Of a DNA stretch of 64,000 nt, positions 18,215 through 27,204 are shown in pieces. The notes beneath the pieces are model-generated. The model saw only the letters and a list, made by a program, of their open reading frames with translations, was not told the origin of the DNA and made no database searches. Position numbers and translations under genes: made by a program. This DNA comes from Marinomonas ostreistagni (GTDB lineage: Bacteria; Pseudomonadota; Gammaproteobacteria; Pseudomonadales; Marinomonadaceae), in assembly GCF_016888445.1 (NCBI RefSeq), contig NZ_JAFEKF010000002.1, positions 434,001 through 498,000 on the forward strand. The letters are read 5' to 3'. Each line of letters starts with the position of its first letter. The first letter of the stretch is position 1.

Positions 18215-20650
18215 CTAGAACAGGTTTTCGATAGCAATATTGCTGTTGCCACCATTACCAGAGCCACCGTTAGATTCCTGATTATTATTGACTGCGCGTT
18301 CCGTCGGGACGTGGTCAGGGCGGAAGATTTCAAAGATCGCATTGTCTTGGCCAGGGTAAGCACGTTCACCTGTCTCAGGGTCGATACGCACCGTCACCAA
18401 TGAAGAAGGCTTATTCACGTAGCTCACTGGGCTACCGTCGAGACGCTCACGCATGTAGTTAATCCAAGTCGGTAGTGAGGCGGAACCACCCCATTCGCCG
18501 CGACCCAGTGGCGACATGTCATCAAAGCCAGTCCAGACAGTAGTTACGACATCGCCATTAAAGCCTGAGAACCAGGCATCACGGCCATCGTTGGTGGTGC
18601 CGGTCTTGCCAGCAATGTCATCACGATCCAGCACACGGGCACGACGGCCAGTACCATAGCGGATAACGTCACGCATGATGTCGTAGATGATGTAGCTGAC
18701 TTCTTCGTCTAATACGCGTGGTGCCGTTGGTCGCGTTTGTGCGTCTTCACCAGAGCCAAATAGGCCGACGGTTTGACCCGCTTCGTTAGGTTCTTCTAGC
18801 ACGCTGCAGTCACGGCAAACAGTGGTCGGTTGCGCTTCGAAAATGACTTCGCCATCACGATCTTCGATACGATCGATGAAGTAAGGTTCGACACGGAAAC
18901 CACCATTAGAAAACACGGTGTAGCCTGAGGCCACTTGCATCGGCGATAAGTTGGCGCTACCAAGTGACAGCGATAAGTTATGCGGTAACTCGTCTGGATC
19001 AAAGCCAAAGCGTTTTAAAAACTCTAGCGTCGGGCGAATGCCCATCTCGTCCAGTAGGCGTACCGAGACCACGTTTTGCGAGCGGTACAAGGCTTGGCGC
19101 AGACGGGTTGGACCATAGAATTTGCCGCCATCGTTGGTTGGGCGCCACGCTTGCGCAAGATTAGTGTCATGGAACACGACTGGCGCATCGTTAATCACGG
19201 TAGACGCGGTATAACCTTGGTCTAAGGCACTTGAGTAGATAAACGGCTTGAAGTTCGAGCCAGGCTGACGTTTAGACTGCGTAATGCGGTTAAACTTGTT
19301 GGCAAAGTAGTTAAAACCGCCGACCAGCGATTCGATCGCACCGGTTTGGCTATCCAGCGACACTAGGGCACTTTGTACCGTTGGCATTTGCGTCAGACGC
19401 CAAGTGGTATCTGCATCAGGGCGTAATTGAATAATATCGCCAGGTACCATGACATCGCTGACTGATGTAGGCGCTTTGCCATGATAGTTTTCATTGATGT
19501 AGGGCGCTGCCCATTCCATCGCTGCAAACGGTAGCTCAAACTTGTCGCCATTTTCTAGGCGTACTGAAGCACGCTCGGCATTGGTTTCAAGCACCAGCGC
19601 GGCGCGCCATTCAGGTAGATTGTCAATGTCTTGTAGGACTTCGGTCTGCTCTTCGAGCGGTGCATCGATCAAGCCAGTGCGGGTATCTAGCGTGCCGCGG
19701 TAACCGTGACGTTCGTCATAGGCGAGCACGCCATCGTAGATGGCTTTGTTGGCAGCCTTTTGGCGCTCTGAATTGATCGTGGTGTAGACCGTGAAGCCTT
19801 TGGTGTAGAGCTCATCACCGTACTCTTGATAGAGCTGATGGCGCACCATTTCAGCCACGTAGTTGGCTTCGACGTCTGGTTGAATGCCATAGTTTTTGGC
19901 GGTGACCGGGGTTTCGACCGCCGCTTGGTAGGCTTCTTTTTCGATCATACCCAGCGAGAGCATGCGTTGTAGAATCCAGTTACGACGAATCAAGGCGCGT
20001 GAGGGGTTTGCGACTGGGTTATAGCGTGACGGAGCTTTAGGTAAGCCTGCGATCATGGCGTATTGCGCTAAATCCAGCTCACTTAAATGCTTGCCATAAT
20101 ACACCTGCGCCGCTGCATCGAAACCGTAAGCGCGTTTACCGAGGTAAATCTTATTCATGTAGAGCTCAAGAATCTCATGCTTAGACAGCTCTTGCTCCAT
20201 TTTTAACGAAATAAAGATCTCGGTGAATTTGCGCATGAAGGTTTGTTCAAACGACAAAAAGTAGTTACGTGCCACCTGCATGGTGATGGTACTACCGCCA
20301 CTCTGGATTTCCCCACTGGTCACAAGCTGAAATACAGCACGTAATAGACCAACGACATCCACACCGGGGTGATGGTAAAAGTTGCTATCTTCGGCTGCTA
20401 AGACGGCATTTTCGAGATCTTTGGGGATATCTTCGTACTTAAGTGGTGTTCGGCGCTGCTCACCAAACTCACCAATAAGCTGTTCGTCGCGTGTATAAAT
20501 ACGCAGTGGGATTTGTAATTCGATCGCTTTCATTTCTTCCACGGTAGGAATGCGATCTTTTACTTGTGTGTAGATAGCGTAGGTCACCCCAACGGCGGCG
20601 AGTGCGCCCAGGACGAACAGAATCAAGAGTATTTTTAGAGTCTTGGCCAT
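18215..20650 (-). CDS. mrcA: Penicillin-binding protein 1A (class A, bifunctional)
   Basis: 811 residues. N-terminal membrane anchor (about 5-27), glycosyltransferase domain with AAEDSNFYHHPGVD (catalytic Glu near 84), an OB-type insert, then the transpeptidase with SNFK (near 468), SQN and GKTGTTND (near 680). Polymerises and crosslinks peptidoglycan on the periplasmic side. The C-terminus is a short Asn/Gly-rich tail. It is divergent from the hof/pil-like genes, the conserved gammaproteobacterial arrangement. Confidence 0.96.
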   Translation of the reverse strand: MAKTLKILLILFVLGALAAVGVTYAIYTQVKDRIPTVEEMKAIELQIPLRIYTRDEQLIGEFGEQRRTPLKYEDIPKDLENAVLAAEDSNFYHHPGVDVVGLLRAVFQLVTSGEIQSGGSTITMQVARNYFLSFEQTFMRKFTEIFISLKMEQELSKHEILELYMNKIYLGKRAYGFDAAAQVYYGKHLSELDLAQYAMIAGLPKAPSRYNPVANPSRALIRRNWILQRMLSLGMIEKEAYQAAVETPVTAKNYGIQPDVEANYVAEMVRHQLYQEYGDELYTKGFTVYTTINSERQKAANKAIYDGVLAYDERHGYRGTLDTRTGLIDAPLEEQTEVLQDIDNLPEWRAALVLETNAERASVRLENGDKFELPFAAMEWAAPYINENYHGKAPTSVSDVMVPGDIIQLRPDADTTWRLTQMPTVQSALVSLDSQTGAIESLVGGFNYFANKFNRITQSKRQPGSNFKPFIYSSALDQGYTASTVINDAPVVFHDTNLAQAWRPTNDGGKFYGPTRLRQALYRSQNVVSVRLLDEMGIRPTLEFLKRFGFDPDELPHNLSLSLGSANLSPMQVASGYTVFSNGGFRVEPYFIDRIEDRDGEVIFEAQPTTVCRDCSVLEEPNEAGQTVGLFGSGEDAQTRPTAPRVLDEEVSYIIYDIMRDVIRYGTGRRARVLDRDDIAGKTGTTNDGRDAWFSGFNGDVVTTVWTGFDDMSPLGRGEWGGSASLPTWINYMRERLDGSPVSYVNKPSSLVTVRIDPETGERAYPGQDNAIFEIFRPDHVPTERAVNNNQESNGGSGNGGNSNIAIENLF

Positions 20651-20841
20651 GATAGGTCGCTGATTATTTTATGTGTCATGGAGTATACCTGAGAACAATA
20701 GACAGTGGGGACTTGTAGCGTGACAAAATCGTGCTATCTTGGTGTAAAGATTTGACGCGAATTAAGGGATTTGGTTCATAAAAGTCGTCAAATTTATGTC
20801 TGACAACGGACTGTCAGCAAACATTGTTCATGGAGGGAACC

Positions 20842-21687
20842 ATGCTCATTTTTACACGTCCCAAGCTTTTGCTGTGGCGCGATCAGTGCTGGCAAGTGAT
20901 GACACTCGCTCAAGCACTAGCCTCATCGCCTACGCCCCCAGCGTTAGGCATTGACGAAGCCATCGCCCAGCTCAAAACCTTACCTAAGACCTGCTTACGC
21001 TGGCCAATTTGCCTGCCTGATGAGTGGCTTAGCAACGGCGTTTACACGCTTGAACCGCGCTTTCCAAGCGAGCTTTACCCTATGGCGGCGCACACCTACA
21101 GCGGCCATTGTTGCCATTTGCTCGAAACTGAACGAGTCACCAGTTTTTCTTATCGTCTAACAGAGCGGCAAGAATTGCGCTTTGCGGTGTTGCCTAAAGC
21201 CGTGTTTGAGCAGCTGAGTGAGCTGACCCGTGCGCACATTATGAGTGAGGGATTACTACGTCATGGGCAAGCCTCTCGATGGCGTACGCTACTGCGCAAT
21301 ACAAGTGCTTTTGAGCCCTTCTCCAGTCACTATATTGAACAGCGCAAACAGCAGCGCCAGCGACGCCAGTTAGTACGTGCGATGGCAGGCCTTGCTGTGC
21401 TGACGATTCTATTAGCAGGTTATATGTACAGCACCACGCCCGTGGCGCAGTGGCCCGCAACAGCCTTAGATACTGGCGCGAAGGTGGCGCCGGGCGTGTT
21501 AGACAGCTTGACCTATATCCGCAGTTTACCGCCCCAAGTGCGCGTTGATCAGCTGCAAGTTTCCACTGGGCACGTCCAGCTAGCCCTGTCGGGCAACGCT
21601 CAAGACATCACTTTGTGGCAACAACAGTGGCCCGCTCATCTGCCCCCATTAACGCTGACCTTAAGCACGTCGGGAGAACAGCCATGA
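20842..21687 (+). CDS. Hypothetical single-pass membrane protein at the pilMN/hofMN position
   Basis: 281 residues from ATG 20842, chosen because GGAGGG precedes it; a TTG at 20824 would only add residues encoded by the ribosome-binding site. The N-terminal ~185 residues are soluble with no motif I recognise. A basic stretch (KQQRQRRQLVR) then leads into one membrane segment (about 193-212) and a short periplasmic tail. Position between mrcA and a HofQ-like secretin gene is that of hofM-hofN. The layout would fit a degenerate PilM-like part joined to a PilN-like membrane part, which is inference. Coupled to the next gene by ATGA. Confidence 0.7.
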   Translation: MLIFTRPKLLLWRDQCWQVMTLAQALASSPTPPALGIDEAIAQLKTLPKTCLRWPICLPDEWLSNGVYTLEPRFPSELYPMAAHTYSGHCCHLLETERVTSFSYRLTERQELRFAVLPKAVFEQLSELTRAHIMSEGLLRHGQASRWRTLLRNTSAFEPFSSHYIEQRKQQRQRRQLVRAMAGLAVLTILLAGYMYSTTPVAQWPATALDTGAKVAPGVLDSLTYIRSLPPQVRVDQLQVSTGHVQLALSGNAQDITLWQQQWPAHLPPLTLTLSTSGEQP

Positions 21688-22355
21688 GTGAGACGCCCAC
21701 ATCGCGTGCTCAGCAATGGTTAGTCGGCGCGCTACTGTTGGAGTGTTTGCTTGCCGCTTGGGCCCTTAATACGCTCTGGCAATGGCGCGCGGAGCGTATT
21801 GCTGACGCTCAGCAAGCTCAATTCGCAACGCTACAGCAGCAGCGCCAGCAGCAAGCCATCAATGCTTTAAGCCAAGATCCAAGTCTGACGTTACTAGGCA
21901 GCGCACCAAGGTGGCAAGGTTTGCGGTTACAGCATCAGCAGTCTCTCGCCGACTGGCAGACGCAACTTGAAGGGTTACAACAGCAGTTGTGGATCGTGCC
22001 GCAAACGATTCGTTGGCAACGCCAGGGCAAGCAATGGCACGGAGACTTAGAGTGGGCATTTGTGCCCGCCAGCACCCTAAAGCCTAACTATGACGTGCTA
22101 CCGCTGTCGCAAACCTCCAGCTGGACGGAGCAAGGAGTATTAGTGAGTACGGTGCAAGGGCGCCATGCCGCGGCTTTGGTCAAAGTGCAGCAGCAAGAAG
22201 TGTGGCTACGCCAAGGTCAGTGGTCGCCTTTATTGCAAGCGACTTTAAGCGAAGTACAGCAGGATCGAATCCTGTTGAACGATCAGCATGGGCAAACGCA
22301 TCAGCTGCCTTTCGTTAAGCCAAGCACTAGTACCGTGCTGGGAGAAAAGCCATGA
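21684..22355 (+). CDS. Hypothetical membrane protein at the pilOP/hofOP position
   Basis: 223 residues from ATG 21684 (GGGAG upstream, ATGA overlap with the previous gene). One N-terminal membrane segment (about 13-32) is followed by a Gln-rich probable coiled coil (about 38-110), as in PilO. The last ~45 residues (VWLRQGQWSPLLQ ... DRILLNDQ) resemble the PilP/HofP beta domain that docks on the secretin. It may be a PilO-PilP type fusion. Homology is weak by eye, and position carries most of the argument. Confidence 0.7.
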   Translation: MSETPTSRAQQWLVGALLLECLLAAWALNTLWQWRAERIADAQQAQFATLQQQRQQQAINALSQDPSLTLLGSAPRWQGLRLQHQQSLADWQTQLEGLQQQLWIVPQTIRWQRQGKQWHGDLEWAFVPASTLKPNYDVLPLSQTSSWTEQGVLVSTVQGRHAAALVKVQQQEVWLRQGQWSPLLQATLSEVQQDRILLNDQHGQTHQLPFVKPSTSTVLGEKP

Positions 22356-23533
22356 AAGCGTTGTGCATAAAGATTTGTCTAATGACCCTTTGGCTTGCAA
22401 GCAGCAAAGTGCTGGCCTTGGATGTGTTTATGCGCAATCAGCCGATACAAGCTGTATTACCACAGCTGGCAGCAGAGCTTGAGCAAAGTGTGATTATCGA
22501 TGAAAGCATTGCCGCAAATGTCACTCTTGCCATTCGCGATGCCACTTGGCCTGAGATCATGGCGGCGGTCGCGGCACAATTACAGCTGCAGCTGAGTTGG
22601 CAAGGCGAAATTGCCATTTTGGCGCCCAAAGCAGTCGCTGCGTCCGCAGAGGCGAGCGTCTTAGAGGATCAATGTGATCACGCTATCTGGCATTTAAAAC
22701 ACGCCAAAGCGGTCACGGTTGGCACCTATCTAAAGCAATATTTTAGTGATTTGGGCACCATTATTGATCCGCGTACCAATGCTATTATGACGCGCTATTG
22801 CGGTGCGCCTGAGACCTTAGCCATGGCGTTTGAGTGGCTCGACAGTCCCACGCGTCAAATTGAGATCGGTGCTGAAATCGCGCAAGTCAGTGACTCGGTG
22901 CAAGAGCAGCTAGGTGTTAACTGGCACGCACGCTTATTAGATCAATCACAAACCTCCATTTTGGGCGATATCGATCTGGGACTTGCGGCAGCGCCCGTAA
23001 ACTTAGGCATCTCGGGAGTAACGGGCAATTTAGCCTTATCAGCGACGCTTGATTGGCTCGAGCGTCAAGGGTCTGCCAGCGTTTTGGCGCGCCCTAAAAT
23101 TGTCACCGCTGAAGGACAACCCGCGCGCATTGAGTCGGGCACGGAGGTGCCTTATCAAGTCGTCGACGATGACAATGTCAGTGTTGAGTTTCGCCAAGCC
23201 GGTTTAATGCTGGAAGTCACACCGCAGGTCAAAGATGAAACCACCTTATTGCTCAATTTAAAAATTCACCAAGATTCGGTTGGTGAAATGGTTAACGGTG
23301 TGCCCAGTATCGAAACCAATCGGGTACAGACGCAGGTTGAAGTAAAAAATGGTGAAACACTGGTATTAGGCGGGATTTATCGAGAAGAAACCTTTATTAA
23401 TGTCAACAAAGTTCCAGTGTTAGGTGATGTGCCAGTAATGGGAGCTTTGTTTCGCCAAGAAACCGAGCAGCAAGAAAAGGTTGAATTACTTGTATTTATT
23501 ACGCCAAAACTGCTAAAAATGTCGGTAAACTAG
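22352..23533 (+). CDS. Short HofQ/PilQ-like secretin
   Basis: 393 residues, close to the DNA-uptake secretin HofQ (about 410) and much shorter than PilQ (about 600-700). Signal peptide (about 1-23), an STN-like N0 domain (VFMRNQPIQAVLPQLA), one N1-like domain, then the secretin domain with VLARPKIVTAEGQPARIESGTEVPY, VTPQV and LVLGGIY ending in LLVFITPKLL. AMIN domains are absent. It forms an outer-membrane ring for type IV pilus or DNA uptake. GGGAG precedes the start, which overlaps the previous gene. Immediately upstream of aroK as in other gammaproteobacteria. Confidence 0.87.
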   Translation: MKALCIKICLMTLWLASSKVLALDVFMRNQPIQAVLPQLAAELEQSVIIDESIAANVTLAIRDATWPEIMAAVAAQLQLQLSWQGEIAILAPKAVAASAEASVLEDQCDHAIWHLKHAKAVTVGTYLKQYFSDLGTIIDPRTNAIMTRYCGAPETLAMAFEWLDSPTRQIEIGAEIAQVSDSVQEQLGVNWHARLLDQSQTSILGDIDLGLAAAPVNLGISGVTGNLALSATLDWLERQGSASVLARPKIVTAEGQPARIESGTEVPYQVVDDDNVSVEFRQAGLMLEVTPQVKDETTLLLNLKIHQDSVGEMVNGVPSIETNRVQTQVEVKNGETLVLGGIYREETFINVNKVPVLGDVPVMGALFRQETEQQEKVELLVFITPKLLKMSVN

Positions 23534-23574
23534 GCAGTAGCCAATAACAGTTTAACTTCGAAGTACTAATTACA

Positions 23575-24114
23575 ATGATTAACGCCCCCACTATTATTTT
23601 GGTGGGTCCAATGGGTGCCGGTAAAACCACCATTGGACGCCTTCTGTCGCAACAGCTAGACAGAGAATTTTACGACTCGGATCGAGTCATAGAAGAGAAT
23701 GCTGGCGCGGACATTCCTTGGATTTTTGAAAAAGAAGGGGAAGAAGGGTTTCGTCGTCGCGAAACTCAAACGCTGCAAAGCATGCTCGAAGACGATCAAG
23801 CGCCGGTGGTACTTGCCACCGGTGGCGGTATTGTGATGAAAGACGAAAACCGTGCCATGCTCAAAACACAGCCCTTGGTAGTGTATTTATCGGCGTCGGT
23901 TGCGCAGCAATTGCAGCGCACATCAAAAAGCAATAACCGCCCATTGCTTAAGCAAGGTAATCCAAAAGAAACCTTGAGCCGCTTATTTGAACTACGCGAC
24001 CCTTTATATAGAGAAGTCGCGTCAGTGATTGTCGAAACCGATTCGCGCCACCCCAAATCCGTTGCTAATAAAGTAATGGACGCGATTAAGAAGTATTTGA
24101 AAACGGAGGCATAG
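23575..24114 (+). CDS. aroK: Shikimate kinase
   Basis: 179 residues. P-loop GPMGAGKTT at 11-19, shikimate-binding DSD near 33-35, GGGIV near 83 and the lid arginine region RPLLKQGNP. Phosphorylates shikimate in aromatic amino acid synthesis. No clear Shine-Dalgarno precedes the ATG. Six bases separate it from aroB, the conserved aroKB pair. Confidence 0.96.
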   Translation: MINAPTIILVGPMGAGKTTIGRLLSQQLDREFYDSDRVIEENAGADIPWIFEKEGEEGFRRRETQTLQSMLEDDQAPVVLATGGGIVMKDENRAMLKTQPLVVYLSASVAQQLQRTSKSNNRPLLKQGNPKETLSRLFELRDPLYREVASVIVETDSRHPKSVANKVMDAIKKYLKTEA

Positions 24115-24120
24115 CTTACT

Positions 24121-25215
24121 ATGCGCACGCTTACGGTCGAACTAGGGGACCGCAGTTACCCTATTTACATTGGTGCTGGTATTCGTCAGCAAAAAGCATT
24201 GTTTGATGAGGCGATTCACGGCAAACAAGTTATGATCGTAACCAATACCACGGTAGCAGAATACTATCTTGATGCATTGGTGACGCTACTGCAGGATGAT
24301 TACCAAGTGGCCACTTGTATCCTACCGGACGGCGAACAATACAAAACCCTAGCGACCTATGAGCAAATCATGACGTCGTTACTGGAAGCCAAACACAATC
24401 GTACGACGACGATTATCGCTCTTGGCGGTGGTGTCGTTGGTGATATGGCAGGCTTTGCTGCCGCAACGTATCAGCGTGGCGTGCCGTTTATCCAAGTACC
24501 AACAACGTTATTGTCACAGGTTGATTCGTCTGTTGGCGGTAAAACCGGTGTGAACCATCCGCTGGGTAAAAATATGATCGGGGCGTTTTATCAGCCTCAA
24601 GCGGTGGTGATTGATACCGATACGCTAAATACATTGCCGAGTCGTGAGCTGTCAGCCGGTATGGCTGAAGTGATCAAATACGGTTTGATCTGTGACGCAC
24701 CATTCTTTGAATGGCTAGAAGCGCAAATCGAGCCATTAATGGCTTTGGATCAAGAAGCCGTCACCCATGCGATCTTTGAATCTTGTAAAGCTAAGGCCTA
24801 TGTCGTGGCGCAAGATGAAAAAGAAGGTGGAATTCGTGCTATTTTGAACCTAGGTCACACGTTTGGCCATGCGATTGAAACAGAAATGGGCTATGGTCAA
24901 TGGTTACACGGTGAAGCGGTCGCCGCTGGTACAGTGATGGCGGTCGACCTGTCTTGGCGCTTAGGTAATTTAAGTGAGCAAGACGTGGCACGTAGTGTGG
25001 CCTTATTAGAACAAGCCAAACTACCTGTGTTGCCACCGCGCGGCATGACCCGCGAAGCCTTTATGGATCGCATGTTGCTGGACAAAAAAGTACTGGATGG
25101 CAGTCTACGCCTAGTATTGCTCAATGCCTTGGGGGATGCTTGTGTGACGGCTGATTTTGCTATGGACGATTTTAATGCGTGTCTGGACGACGCCATTGAA
25201 GCGGCTGCTCAATAA
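24121..25215 (+). CDS. aroB: 3-dehydroquinate synthase
   Basis: 364 residues, standard length. NAD-binding [38 protein letters not shown] and metal-ligand block [12 protein letters not shown] are all present. Converts DAHP to 3-dehydroquinate, two steps before AroK acts. Followed 25 bases later by damX, preserving the aroK-aroB-damX order. Confidence 0.97.
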   Translation: MRTLTVELGDRSYPIYIGAGIRQQKALFDEAIHGKQVMIVTNTTVAEYYLDALVTLLQDDYQVATCILPDGEQYKTLATYEQIMTSLLEAKHNRTTTIIALGGGVVGDMAGFAAATYQRGVPFIQVPTTLLSQVDSSVGGKTGVNHPLGKNMIGAFYQPQAVVIDTDTLNTLPSRELSAGMAEVIKYGLICDAPFFEWLEAQIEPLMALDQEAVTHAIFESCKAKAYVVAQDEKEGGIRAILNLGHTFGHAIETEMGYGQWLHGEAVAAGTVMAVDLSWRLGNLSEQDVARSVALLEQAKLPVLPPRGMTREAFMDRMLLDKKVLDGSLRLVLLNALGDACVTADFAMDDFNACLDDAIEAAAQ

Positions 25216-25240
25216 ATTTTTACTCATGTAGAGGAAGACA

Positions 25241-26806
25241 ATGTCTGAGTCGGACTTTCAGTTCAATCTGGAGGAGGCCCTAGATCAGCAACCTAAGGTG
25301 ATGCTGAGGAATCCGTTCGGCTCAAATGACGCACAAGTGTTTTTCTCTAGTGAGGAGCGCAATCAGCAGCTGGGCATGCTGGAGCACTTGAGTCGTTACT
25401 CTAACTTGCTGTCGGTGGTGATGGGCGCGAGCGGCAGCGGTAAAACACGCTTCCTGCAAGAGTTTATTCGTTTGCAAGCCGATAGCGCCATGATCAGTCA
25501 TGTCAACGCCTCCATGTTGATGACAGCAGGTCAGCTCCTACAAGCCATCTACGCAGGCTATGCCGACTTACTCGACAGTAGCAATGCGGGCACATCCTTT
25601 GGCCCGTTGCTGAAGTTCTCTCATGAGATGGAAGCTAAGGGTCAAAAAGCCATTATCCTGATTGATAATGCCCATGAGCTGAATACCGATGCCGTGATTA
25701 TGCTGATGGACATGATGTCCTTGGCCACGGAATCACAAGAAGTGCCGCATGTGGCGCTGTTTACTGAGCATTCGCTAGCGCAAAACCTCGACGCTTATCA
25801 GCAAAATCGTTACCAACAGCTTAGTCATGAGTTGACGCTAGAGCCGTTTAGCTTGGATCAAACGCGTGCCTATATGCTGCACCGTGTGCGAGCGATTGGT
25901 GGTGGCATCAACTTGCCATTTAACGAGAAGCAGGTGAAAAAGATCTACCAACGGTCGCAAGGCCACCCTGGTAAGATCAATCAAGCAGCGCTCGCCATGA
26001 TGGGCGATAAAAATGCCGCCAAGAGCATGCAAAAAGGCACCAAGTCATCACCCTTTAAGTTTTCCGGCGGGTTATCCTTTGGCTTTCCTGTCGTGCATAT
26101 GGCGCTGCTATCCATTGTGATGCTGGGTATTTTGGTGGCGGTTATTTTCAGTGGCGGCGAAGACGAAGCCCCCGCGAACACCGCTAGTACTAGTATCGCC
26201 CCGATTAGCCAAGCACCGCGCCAAGCCAGCTCTGAAACCATTGCTCGCATTGAGCAGATGCAGCGTCAGATTGGCCAAGAGAGTCCGGTTTCTTTACCGC
26301 CGATAGCAGCCAACAGTGGCACCAGCAATGGCAATAACACGTCAGTGTCTTCGGTGGCGCCAGCGCCGTTACGCAATAATGATTCTACCAGCGCCAGTGA
26401 ACCGCGCGTGTCAGCACCAGTACTGGAGAGCGAAGAGCCGGAGGTGGCCAGCGCGCCCGAACCAGCGTCAGAGCCAGAAACAGTCGCTCCGAGCGATCCT
26501 TTCAACCAAACGCAGCGTTGGTTGGAGCGCAATCCAAACCGTTATACTTTGCAGCTACTCGGCACCCATAACCAAGACACAGTGCAAGATTTTATCCGTG
26601 ACCAAGGTAGCTTAGATGCGTTTAGCTACTTCGAAGCTCTACACAATGGCCGTCCTTGGTATGTGGTAGTGTATGGCGAGTATCGTAATCGCAGTGAAGC
26701 CATCGGCGCGGTAGAAAATCTGCCTGGCGGGCTTGCTAGCCTCAACCCTTGGGCACGAAGCGTACGTGGTATCCAGCAGGATATTCGTCGCGCCAATGGT
26801 CAATAA
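25241..26806 (+). CDS. damX: DamX-like cell-division protein: AAA ATPase + membrane segment + SPOR domain
   Basis: 521 residues. N-terminal ExeA-type ATPase with intact Walker A GASGSGKT (about 63-70) and Walker B AIILIDNAHEL (about 135). One membrane segment (about 282-303) follows, then a Ser/Pro/Glu-rich periplasmic linker and a C-terminal SPOR domain (about 430-510) that binds denuded septal peptidoglycan. The topology puts the ATPase inside and SPOR outside. Position after aroB supports DamX. Enteric DamX is shorter and lacks the P-loop ATPase, whereas this long form is common in other gammaproteobacteria. Confidence 0.9.
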   Translation: MSESDFQFNLEEALDQQPKVMLRNPFGSNDAQVFFSSEERNQQLGMLEHLSRYSNLLSVVMGASGSGKTRFLQEFIRLQADSAMISHVNASMLMTAGQLLQAIYAGYADLLDSSNAGTSFGPLLKFSHEMEAKGQKAIILIDNAHELNTDAVIMLMDMMSLATESQEVPHVALFTEHSLAQNLDAYQQNRYQQLSHELTLEPFSLDQTRAYMLHRVRAIGGGINLPFNEKQVKKIYQRSQGHPGKINQAALAMMGDKNAAKSMQKGTKSSPFKFSGGLSFGFPVVHMALLSIVMLGILVAVIFSGGEDEAPANTASTSIAPISQAPRQASSETIARIEQMQRQIGQESPVSLPPIAANSGTSNGNNTSVSSVAPAPLRNNDSTSASEPRVSAPVLESEEPEVASAPEPASEPETVAPSDPFNQTQRWLERNPNRYTLQLLGTHNQDTVQDFIRDQGSLDAFSYFEALHNGRPWYVVVYGEYRNRSEAIGAVENLPGGLASLNPWARSVRGIQQDIRRANGQ

Positions 26807-26983
26807 TCCTACAAAAATCCCACTCTTTAGGGCGTTACTGCATCTTTTCTGCATGATTTAAGTCGCTTTCTGGTAAAAAAATTCAAAAAAAGTAAAAAAA
26901 ACCATATTCGACTGGATTACCACCGATGCCAGTGGAATTTTCTGCTGGCTATAACGGCGACCATAGATAATTCTCCATTTGCG

Positions 26984-27121
26984 TGAGAATGGTTTTCATC
27001 TAATGCCTAAAAACAGCACTTTTTGTGCAAAAAACGACCTGTCAAATTTGAGTGCCTTCTGGGCGCGGAGTATATTGAATCACCTTTTAACGCATTAGTG
27101 GGTCTATAAAAACCATTCTCA
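26984..27121. repeat. 13-base inverted repeat bracketing the gltB promoter
   Basis: TGAGAATGGTTTT at 26984-26996 and its exact reverse complement AAAACCATTCTCA at 27109-27121. Arm centres are 125 bases apart, with the predicted promoter between them. May be a pair of operators acting by looping, or the ends of a small mobile element. Confidence 0.6.
27048..27076 (+). promoter_or_regulatory. Probable sigma-70 promoter of gltB
   Basis: -35 TTGAGT (27048-27053), 17-base spacer, -10 TATATT (27071-27076). Predicted start near 27083, giving a leader of about 120 bases before gltB. Confidence 0.6.
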
Positions 27122-27204
27122 GGCGCGTTCGATGCCTGTCCACTAGATGCGACATGAACTGAATCAAGTAGAGATTTCTACCTTTTAACTGTGGGAGTTG
27201 GTGT

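Larger units (their letters stand above)
26807..27204. other. 398-base intergenic region before gltB
   Basis: No gene seen. It holds a 13-base inverted repeat (26984-26996 and 27109-27121), a good sigma-70 promoter between the arms (27048-27076) and a small hairpin GCAC-T5-GTGC (27016-27028). No intrinsic terminator for damX is evident, and the stretch 26875-26900 is unusually A-rich. Confidence 0.7.

Noticed and set aside
20800-20817. CTGACA-N6-TGTCAG dyad upstream of the hof-like genes as a competence (CRP-S) site
   Set aside because: It lacks the T-G-C-G-A / T-C-G-C-A core of CRP-S sites and is short enough to be chance.
24897-25196. Open frame on the minus strand inside aroB
   Set aside because: It lies wholly antisense to a well-conserved gene, has no recognisable domain and no ribosome-binding site; treated as a shadow, like the other antisense frames.
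26984-27121. Miniature transposable element before gltB
   Set aside because: No target-site duplication flanks the 13-base arms and no second copy is in the window; kept as an operator candidate only.
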